10,938 bases of DNA from an uncultured Slackia sp. (GTDB lineage Bacteria > Actinomycetota > Coriobacteriia > Coriobacteriales > Eggerthellaceae), in NCBI GenBank assembly GCA_900553775.1, contig USEZ01000052.1, forward strand, positions 1-10,938, given 5' to 3'. The translations under genes were made by a program, and so were the position numbers. The notes beneath the pieces were generated by a model. It made no database searches. It was not told the DNA's origin and saw only the letters and a list, made by a program, of their open reading frames with translations. Of the stretch, positions 1 to 7,810 are shown piece by piece (position 1 is the stretch's first letter; each line of letters starts with the position of its first letter).

Positions 1-575
1 GCAACAAGATTGGTGTTGCAGCCGATGAAGCAGTAATCGCCGATCTGGGTGCGGAACTTATCCTTGCCGTCGTAGTTGCAGGTGACGGTGCCGCAGCCGA
101 AGTTGCAGTACTTGCCCACATCGCTGTCGCCGATGTAGGTCAGGTGGCTCACGGTGTTGCCCCGGGCAAAGTTGGAGTTCTTGGTCTCCACATAGGCACC
201 CAGGTGCACGCCGTAGTCGGTGACAGTGTTCACCCGCACATGGGTGAAGGGGCCGATGTTGTTGTGGGGGCCCAGATGACTGCCGTAGACCTGGCTGGCG
301 TTGACGGTGGTGCCCTCGTCCACGGTGCTGTCCTCGATCAGGGTATTGGGGCCGATGACGCATCCTGCGCCGATGACCGTCTTGCCGCGCAGGATGGTGC
401 CCGCCAGAATGGTGGCTCCCGGGGCAATGACAACGCCTTCGTCGATCTGGACGGTACGGTTCTCAATGTTCACGCCGTTGGCGATGTGAAAAAGCAGGAT
501 GTTCTCGCGCCGGCTCTCGGCAGCGTCCAGTTTGGCGCGTGCTGCGGCCAGAGCTTCGTTGGAAATGGTTTCCAT
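1..575 (-). CDS. GlmU-type acetyltransferase, LbH domain only, partial
   Basis: The reverse strand reads as an open frame of 191 residues from ATG at 575 to the left window edge, so the C-terminus is missing. Nearly the whole protein is hexapeptide-repeat left-handed beta-helix, matching the acetyltransferase half of GlmU, which converts glucosamine-1-phosphate and acetyl-CoA to GlcNAc-1-phosphate for UDP-GlcNAc synthesis in the cytoplasm. Residues expected for catalysis are visible: Arg114 in VRVN, Lys132 in ETK, His144 in SHLTYIGD (the general base in GlmU), and the NYDG motif at 167-170. Only about 30 residues precede the helix, so the N-terminal uridylyltransferase domain of bifunctional GlmU (about 230 residues) is absent. 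The start is supported by AAGGAGGG (585-592), 9 nt upstream. The symbol is left empty because this is not a full GlmU. Codon style fits the left part of the contig. A generic hexapeptide transferase is less likely given the GlmU-specific motifs. Confidence 0.88.
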   Translation of the reverse strand, partial: METISNEALAAARAKLDAAESRRENILLFHIANGVNIENRTVQIDEGVVIAPGATILAGTILRGKTVIGAGCVIGPNTLIEDSTVDEGTTVNASQVYGSHLGPHNNIGPFTHVRVNTVTDYGVHLGAYVETKNSNFARGNTVSHLTYIGDSDVGKYCNFGCGTVTCNYDGKDKFRTQIGDYCFIGCNTNLV

Positions 576-648
576 AAATAGTGTCCCTCCTTGGGAAGGT
601 GTGGTATTTTGTTGTATCCATGAGGGAGAAATTCCGGCCCGTTCCGCA

Positions 649-662
649 GGTGGAATTCCACC
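649..662. repeat. 14-bp perfect palindrome in the glmU-like leader
   Basis: GGTGGAATTCCACC is a perfect palindrome lying between the predicted minus-strand promoter (750-778) and the GlmU-like start at 575. It would be transcribed into the leader. It could be an operator for a dimeric regulator or part of an RNA fold; the sequence does not decide. It superficially resembles the T-box GGTGG motif but lacks the ACCGCG part. Confidence 0.45.
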
Positions 663-749
663 GAAAATTTTAATGGATAACAGCATGTATCCCAGATGCG
701 GAAAAATGGCTCTGTAAAACAAAAAACCTCTCGAACTTTCTCCCATTTT

Positions 750-778
750 ATAATAGCGGAAAACTGGGTAAATTTCAA
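750..778 (-). promoter_or_regulatory. sigma-A type promoter for the glmU-like gene
   Basis: On the minus strand TTGAAA (773-778) and TATTAT (750-755) are separated by exactly 17 bp, close to the consensus for the housekeeping sigma factor. Transcription would begin near 743, giving a leader of about 168 nt before the ATG at 575. The promoter lies in an AT-rich stretch, and nothing else on this strand explains it. Confidence 0.65.
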
Positions 779-823
779 GGGAATTGCACAAAATTTATCA
801 AACAAATTCGGTATTTTGCCCGG

Positions 824-851
824 TGGCAATGCGGGAATTTTCTGGTATAAT
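824..851 (+). promoter_or_regulatory. extended -10 promoter for ppdK
   Basis: TATAAT (846-851) is a perfect -10 and is preceded by TGG (843-845), an extended -10 element. The best -35 candidate at standard spacing is the weak TGGCAA (824-829, spacer 16). Transcription would start near 858, leaving a leader of about 95 nt. The 576-952 gap holds this promoter, the divergent glmU-like promoter and the palindrome; I see no small gene or recognisable riboswitch in it. Confidence 0.6.
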
Positions 852-952
852 AGTTTAGCATTCACAAGACAATGTTCATCAGCTTTGAGAAAAAAGTGCG
901 ATGAGACCGCCGGGCGTGGCACCGGGGGTCACCAAATGGGAGGTAAACACGC

Positions 953-3658
<2,706 letters not shown>

Positions 3659-3691
3659 TCCGCTTCCGCAGAAAGAAATCATCGCATTGAC

Positions 3692-3725
3692 AACAGGGCC
3701 CGCCTCGCAAGAGGCGGGCCCTGTT
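3692..3725. terminator. Shared terminator between ppdK and the histidine kinase gene
   Basis: A perfect 15-bp stem (3692-3706 with 3711-3725) closes on a GCAA tetraloop, 34 nt after the ppdK stop. There is no strong T-tract on either side, but the GC-rich stem sits between convergent genes and could serve both. The remaining stretch up to 3855 holds a weaker hairpin (3785-3793 with 3804-3812, one G-U pair as plus-strand RNA) and no gene I can support. Confidence 0.75.
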
Positions 3726-3855
3726 CGCATGCATGGCGCAAGAAGCGCTGCGCACGGCGCGGCATCCTCGCCGCCGGTCGCGCAGCATGCCGCTTGCGCC
3801 TTTGCGGCGTGCATGCCGTGAAGCGGGTATGCGAATCCGCAGGGCTGCGACGCTG

Positions 3856-5163
3856 CTATTTCGCGAGGGGAAGCGTCACGGTGAAGGTCGTTCCGTCGGC
3901 CTGCGTGCTTTCGGCCCCGATCGATCCGTCGTGCGATTCGGCGATTTCTCGCGCGATGGCAAGTCCCAGGCCGAAGCTTTTGCTGTCGTCGCGCGTGCGG
4001 GCCTTGTCGGCGCGGTAGAAGCGGTCGAAAATATGGTCGATATCTTCGGCGGGGATGGGGCTGCCTTGGTTGCGCACGGAAAGCGACGCCTTTCTCGCTT
4101 CGACGCGCAGGCGCACCTCGGCGACGCTTTCCGATTCTGCGTATTTGCAGGCGTTGTCTATCAGCGTGCCGACGAGTTTTTCGAGCCTGCGCGCATCGCC
4201 CTGCACGCAGATGCCCGCTTCGGCCGTATCCTCGATCGTCACGCGGCGTTCGAATGCCACCGATTCGAATTGCAGCACCTCTTTTGCGACGAGCGCGCTG
4301 AAATCGACGCGCGAGCGCTCGAACGTTTCGGTCGACTCGGCCTGGGCGAGCGTGAGTATGTCGCCGACGAGCTCTTGCATGCGCAGGGCTTCCTCCTGCG
4401 TTCCCTCGACCCATTGCAGCTGTTCTTCGACTGTTTTTTCGGGATGCCGCGCAAGAATCGAGGCGTTTGCGAGAATGACGGTCAAAGGCGTTTTGAACTC
4501 ATGGGATGCATCGGCGACGAATTGCCGCTGCGTATTCCAGGCCTGTTCGACGGGGCGCAGCGCCCATCGGGCGAAAAAGATGTTGACGACAAGCAGGGCG
4601 GCAAGGATTCCCAGGCCTGCAAGGGCGATTCTGAGGGCGATGGGCTTCCATGTGTCGAATACGGCGGCGTCGACGAATGCGAAGTACATGCCCTCGGCGC
4701 CGGTGCGTTTCATGGCCGCAAGGCCGTTTTCTGAAAAGACCTTCAAGCCGTCGCGCGATTGTTCGAGCTCGGCGAGCGCGGCATCGATCGCATCCTGGTC
4801 GGCTGCGACGGAGGATGAATCGGGCGATACGACGGAAAGCCCGCCAGACCGGTCCAACAGATAGACGACGGAAGGCGCGGTGTAGGGACGCTCGCCGCTG
4901 CCGATCTTGGGCGATGCGACGTCGTTTCGCGCGTTTTCCTGCTCGGGTTCGTCTGCGGGGCCGCCTTCGTTTTCTTCGGCGGCCCCGCTTTGCTCGCCGT
5001 GCATGTCCATAGCCTGGTTGAGCGCGCCTTCAAGGGCGGCCCGTCCGTTGTCGAGGGCGCGCTGGTGTTCGGTGATGCATACGGTGCAAAGCGCGATGCC
5101 TATCACGAGAAACATGCTGGCCATATTCAGGGCGATGAATTTGACGCGAAGTCGGTTGAGCAT
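3856..5163 (-). CDS. Membrane sensor histidine kinase, HAMP-less
   Basis: This is the sensor of the two-component system whose regulator lies upstream. Translated from ATG 5163 it has 435 residues. A first membrane helix spans about 8-30, an extracytoplasmic segment 31-172, and a second helix about 174-197. A short linker without an evident HAMP domain leads to the dimerisation/phosphoacceptor motif ADASHEFKTPL with His221. The ATP-binding domain follows: N-box LIDNACKYA (Asn337), G1-like NQGSPIP, F-box FDRFYRAD (379-386) and G2 FGLGLAIA (397-404). An in-frame ATG at 5199 would add 12 residues, but AAGGAG (5168-5173) lies 4 nt before 5163, which I prefer. The external segment contains a strongly acidic stretch (about residues 63-81), which could contact cations or cationic peptides; the ligand is not readable. 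The gene follows the regulator after 170 nt, probably in the same operon. Confidence 0.93.
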   Translation of the reverse strand: MLNRLRVKFIALNMASMFLVIGIALCTVCITEHQRALDNGRAALEGALNQAMDMHGEQSGAAEENEGGPADEPEQENARNDVASPKIGSGERPYTAPSVVYLLDRSGGLSVVSPDSSSVAADQDAIDAALAELEQSRDGLKVFSENGLAAMKRTGAEGMYFAFVDAAVFDTWKPIALRIALAGLGILAALLVVNIFFARWALRPVEQAWNTQRQFVADASHEFKTPLTVILANASILARHPEKTVEEQLQWVEGTQEEALRMQELVGDILTLAQAESTETFERSRVDFSALVAKEVLQFESVAFERRVTIEDTAEAGICVQGDARRLEKLVGTLIDNACKYAESESVAEVRLRVEARKASLSVRNQGSPIPAEDIDHIFDRFYRADKARTRDDSKSFGLGLAIAREIAESHDGSIGAESTQADGTTFTVTLPLAK

Positions 5164-5301
5164 GGGTCTCCTTGCGAAAGAGGGCGGGCTTCGTCGCATC
5201 GCGCGGTCTTGTGCGTTCCGGACGCCGAACGGCGGACGGCGCGATCGCTTTGCCCGTCGCGCCGATGCGCAGGATCGTTTGCGGGCGCCGTGCGCTGCGA
5301 A

Positions 5302-5323
5302 GCGGCGGTTTTTCTTCCGCCGC
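5302..5323 (-). other. Hairpin in the regulator-kinase intergenic gap
   Basis: GCGGCGG (5302-5308) and CCGCCGC (5317-5323) form a 7-bp stem with an 8-nt A/T-rich loop, shortly after the regulator stop codon on the minus strand. No T-run follows it. It might reduce read-through or mark an RNA processing site, lowering kinase relative to regulator; chance in GC-rich DNA is possible. Confidence 0.3.
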
Positions 5324-5333
5324 GCGCGGCGGC

Positions 5334-6038
5334 TCAGTCGCCCTCACGATCGCCGCCTGCGTTTTTCGGCGGCTGTGCGACAAGGCGGTATCCCACCCTG
5401 CGAACGGTTTCGATCGTCGTCGACTCGAGGAAGCGCAGCTTCTTGCGCAAAAACGAGATATAGGCCTCGACGTTGTTGTCGTCGGCGTTGGAATCGGGGG
5501 CCCAGATCTTGTCGATGAGGGTTTCTTTGGACACGATTCGCCCCTTGTTCGCGAAAAGTATCTTGGCCAGCGAAAACTCGCGTTTGCTGAGATGGATGCT
5601 TGTGTCGCCGCATGTCAGGTCGTGGGTTTCGAGCTTCAGCGACACGTCGCCTGTGTCGATGCTCTCGAAGATCATGGCGCTTTGGCGCCGCGTGAGGGCG
5701 CGCAGATGGGCCATAAGCTCGGCGGGGGAGAACGGCTTGGTCATATAGTCGTCCGCTCCGTGGTCGAGCCCGGCGATTCTGTCGGAGATGGAGCTTTTCG
5801 CCGTGAGCATGAGGATGGGGGTGGTCACGCCGGCGTGGCGGATGGCGCGCACGGCCTCGAAGCCGTCCATGCCGGGAAGCATCACGTCGCAGACGATCGC
5901 GTCATAGGGTCCGACGATCGCCCAGTCGCGCCCCGATGCGCCGTCGTGCACCGTATCGACGAGATAGCCGTTTTCCTGAAGGATGCGCTCGAGTGCCCGC
6001 GCAAGCCTGATGTCGTCTTCCACGATGAGTATCCGCAT
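5334..6038 (-). CDS. OmpR/PhoB-family response regulator
   Basis: A 234-residue cytoplasmic transcription regulator. The receiver domain (about 1-115) has the acidic pair Asp8-Asp9 in VEDD, phosphoacceptor Asp51 in CDVMLPGMDG, Thr79 in LTA and Lys101 in TKPF. The C-terminal winged-helix domain (about 127-222) carries LSKREFSLAKILF and ends in the family-typical RRVGYRLV. The start is ATG 6038, with AAGGAAGG (6045-6052) 6 nt upstream; an ATG at 6068 would add 10 residues that belong to no known fold. It is the first gene of an operon with the kinase at 3856-5163, and kinase and regulator should form a pair. It is divergent from the VTC operon. Both promoters in the shared region carry TTTCAG direct repeats of 11-bp period, the kind of site this family binds as a tandem dimer, which suggests autoregulation plus control of the neighbouring operon. 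Confidence 0.95.
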   Translation of the reverse strand: MRILIVEDDIRLARALERILQENGYLVDTVHDGASGRDWAIVGPYDAIVCDVMLPGMDGFEAVRAIRHAGVTTPILMLTAKSSISDRIAGLDHGADDYMTKPFSPAELMAHLRALTRRQSAMIFESIDTGDVSLKLETHDLTCGDTSIHLSKREFSLAKILFANKGRIVSKETLIDKIWAPDSNADDNNVEAYISFLRKKLRFLESTTIETVRRVGYRLVAQPPKNAGGDREGD

Positions 6039-6089
6039 GGGCGTCCTTCCTTCAACTTGCCGCTGCAACGTTTCGCGTCTTTATCGACC

Positions 6090-6123
6090 ATTGTAGTAAG
6101 GAAGCTGAAAAACGCCTGAAAAG
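6090..6123 (-). promoter_or_regulatory. Promoter of the regulator-kinase operon with tandem activator box
   Basis: Read on the minus strand: TTTTCAG (6116-6122), 4 nt, TTTTCAG (6105-6111), 9 nt, then TACAAT (6090-6095) as -10. The repeats have an 11-bp period, one helical turn, and cover the place where a -35 would be; no good -35 is present. This is the architecture of PhoB/OmpR-type activated promoters. Transcription would start near 6083, about 45 nt before the regulator ATG. Confidence 0.6.
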
Positions 6124-6220
6124 TCGCCCGCATGTCCCCGTATGTTTCGCGGGAATTTACGAAAGCCTTTCGCGGCGGGCTTCATCGTTGTCCGGATCCG
6201 ACCTGAAAGCCTCCGTTTCG

Positions 6221-6253
6221 TTTCAGCGGGCTTTCAGCAACCGTTTCTACGAT
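6221..6253 (+). promoter_or_regulatory. Promoter of the VTC operon with matching tandem box
   Basis: On the plus strand TTTCAG (6221-6226), 5 nt, TTTCAG (6232-6237), 10 nt, then TACGAT (6248-6253) as a weak -10. The arrangement matches the divergent regulator promoter in repeat sequence, 11-bp period, orientation and distance to the -10. A further reverse half-site, CTGAAAGC (6203-6210), forms an inverted repeat with GCTTTCAG (6230-6237). The weak -10 and lack of a -35 suggest dependence on an activator. Confidence 0.55.
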
Positions 6254-6297
6254 TCGTCTCGAAAGCGTGCATGCCCTTTTGCGGCGTGCGAGACGAA
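6253..6297. repeat. 9-bp inverted repeat before the VTC gene
   Basis: TTCGTCTCG (6253-6261) and CGAGACGAA (6289-6297) are perfect inverted copies around a 27-nt centre. The right arm overlaps the first bases of the AAAGGAG ribosome site (6296-6302), so an RNA hairpin could influence translation. However, with the -10 proposed at 6248-6253 transcription would start near 6260 and omit most of the left arm, so either the hairpin or that -10 is wrong, or the repeat acts as DNA. Confidence 0.4.
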
Positions 6298-6309
6298 AGG
6301 AGAACCGGC

Positions 6310-7125
6310 ATGGTCGAATGCAACGGTGTTTTCGAGCGCAAAGAGGTGAAGTATCGGCTGGATGCCGCGCAGTACAAGGCGGTTCTTTCGGCGATGAAGG
6401 GGCGTCTTGCCCCCGACGCGTACGGAAGCACGCTGGTGCGAAGCATGTATTTCGACACCGAAGGAAGGGACATGATCGCCCGTTCGATCGAAAAGCCCCT
6501 GTATAAGGAGAAGCTGCGCGTGCGCAGCTACGGCACCCCCGCCGAAGACGACGCGGTGTTCGTCGAAATCAAGAAGAAATACGATGGCGTGGTCTACAAG
6601 CGCCGCGTGTCGATGTCGTATGCCGCGGCGAAGGCGTATTTGAAAGGCGTTCCGTATGCCGAGGCGTGCGTGGCGCATCCTATCGCCGCCGCATGCCCTT
6701 CGTCGTCGCTTACGGCGGAAAATATCCAGATCGCGGCGGAAATCGATGCGCTGATGCATCGGTGGGGCCCTTTGTGGGCGTCCGTGATGACGACGTGCGT
6801 GCGCACCGCGTACGGCCCTGTCGACGAATCGGGCGTCGGGTGCGCGGACGAGGGCGGCCTGCGCATCACGTTCGATACGTCGCTCGGCTATTGCGGCATG
6901 CACGTTTCGCGTGCGAGGGCGCTTATCCGCCCGCTGATCGCGCCCGATGAGGTGGTGATGGAGGTGAAGCTGCGCGGTCCGTATCCGCTGTGGCTTGTGA
7001 GCGCTCTTGACGAGTGCGCGGCGTATCCGTCGTCGTTTTCGAAATACGGCGAGGCGTACAAGCGGTGTTCGTCCGAGTCTCGCATTGCGCAGGAAAACGT
7101 CGTTTCGGAGGTTCGTTGTGCTTGA
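6310..7125 (+). CDS. VTC-domain polyphosphate polymerase
   Basis: A 271-residue soluble protein matching the VTC catalytic domain, the tunnel-shaped fold that in yeast Vtc4 makes polyphosphate from ATP. Conserved charged motifs line up in order: ERKEVKY (9-15), RSMYFDT (44-50), KLRVRSYG (68-75), EIKKK (86-90), KRR (97-99), Arg165, RITFD (185-189), MEVK (217-220) and SFSKY (242-246). The basic tunnel residues and the metal-binding Glu therefore appear present, so it should be active. No membrane helix is seen. The start is ATG 6310, with AAAGGAG (6296-6302) 7 nt upstream; the open frame extends back to 6142, but that part has no ribosome site and covers the promoter. It is first in a three-gene operon and overlaps the DUF4956 gene by 8 nt, implying translational coupling. 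The family call is confident; the reaction is inferred from homology. Confidence 0.9.
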   Translation: MVECNGVFERKEVKYRLDAAQYKAVLSAMKGRLAPDAYGSTLVRSMYFDTEGRDMIARSIEKPLYKEKLRVRSYGTPAEDDAVFVEIKKKYDGVVYKRRVSMSYAAAKAYLKGVPYAEACVAHPIAAACPSSSLTAENIQIAAEIDALMHRWGPLWASVMTTCVRTAYGPVDESGVGCADEGGLRITFDTSLGYCGMHVSRARALIRPLIAPDEVVMEVKLRGPYPLWLVSALDECAAYPSSFSKYGEAYKRCSSESRIAQENVVSEVRCA

Positions 7126-7810
7126 TTCCGTATTTTCTTCCGTCTTGGCCGGCGTCGAATCGGCGGCCGTGGATATTTCGGCGACGGGATTTTCGGCATG
7201 CTGCGTCGCATCCCTCGTGCTCGGCGCCGTCGCATGCATCTATATGTTCCGCCATACGTATTCCAAGAATTTCGTGGTGACGCTGGCGCTGCTACCCGTG
7301 ATCGTCCAGATGGTGATCATGCTGGTCAACGGCAATATCGGTGTGGGCATCGCGGTCATGGGCGTGTTCAATCTCGTACGCTTCCGCTCGATTCCCGGAA
7401 GCGCCAAAGATATCGGAAGCGTGTTTTTGGCCATGGCGGTCGGTTTGGCCACGGGCATGGGATTCATCGGGCTTGCCGTCTTGTTCGTTGCAGTGGTGGC
7501 TGTGGCGAATCTGGTTTACGTGCTGTCTCCGTTCGGAGGGAAAGCCCGCATCGACAAGACGTTGCGCATCGTCGTGCCCGAAGACTTCGAATACGAGGGC
7601 GCTTTCGACGGCGTTCTCTCGCGTTTTGCATCCGAACACGAGCTCGTGAGCGTGGAAACCACGAACATGGGGAGCCTCTATCAGCTCGAATACCGCGTGC
7701 GGCTTTTGCGCGACGGCGAGCAGAAGAAGCTTTTGGACGAGATGCGCTGCCACAACGGCAATCTGAAGGTGTCGCTTGCCACGACCGCCGGCGCAAAGGA
7801 GGTGCTCTGA
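7118..7810 (+). CDS. DUF4956 family integral membrane protein
   Basis: Translated from GTG 7118 this has 230 residues; GGAGG (7107-7111) lies 6 nt upstream, and the start sits inside the end of the VTC gene. Hydrophobic segments at about 24-43, 50-70, 75-86, 100-118 and 119-137 suggest four or five membrane helices. The signature FNLVRFRSIPGSAKDIG (84-100), with basic residues in a membrane loop, is typical of DUF4956 proteins. A soluble, probably cytoplasmic domain (about 145-225) with alternating strands and helices follows. The family has no established function that I know of. It is often found beside VTC-domain genes; because bacterial VTC proteins lack the membrane domain of yeast VTC subunits, a role as membrane partner or polyphosphate conduit is attractive but is inference. 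Longer upstream starts in the frame (from 7007) lie within the VTC gene and are less likely. Confidence 0.87.
   Translation: MLDSVFSSVLAGVESAAVDISATGFSACCVASLVLGAVACIYMFRHTYSKNFVVTLALLPVIVQMVIMLVNGNIGVGIAVMGVFNLVRFRSIPGSAKDIGSVFLAMAVGLATGMGFIGLAVLFVAVVAVANLVYVLSPFGGKARIDKTLRIVVPEDFEYEGAFDGVLSRFASEHELVSVETTNMGSLYQLEYRVRLLRDGEQKKLLDEMRCHNGNLKVSLATTAGAKEVL

Noticed and set aside
640..670. T-box-like GGTGG motif in the glmU-like leader
   Set aside because: The conserved ACCGCG part, specifier loop and terminator are missing, and the downstream gene is not an aminoacyl-tRNA or amino-acid gene; it is better described as a palindrome.
3733..4734. Plus-strand 333-codon frame opposite the kinase gene
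   Set aside because: It is a shadow of the kinase coding frame; no ribosome site and no recognisable protein features.
7198..7809. Extended N-terminus of the lipoprotein frame
   Set aside because: The frame stays open upstream within the DUF4956 gene, but the ribosome site, signal peptide and lipobox place the start at 7810.
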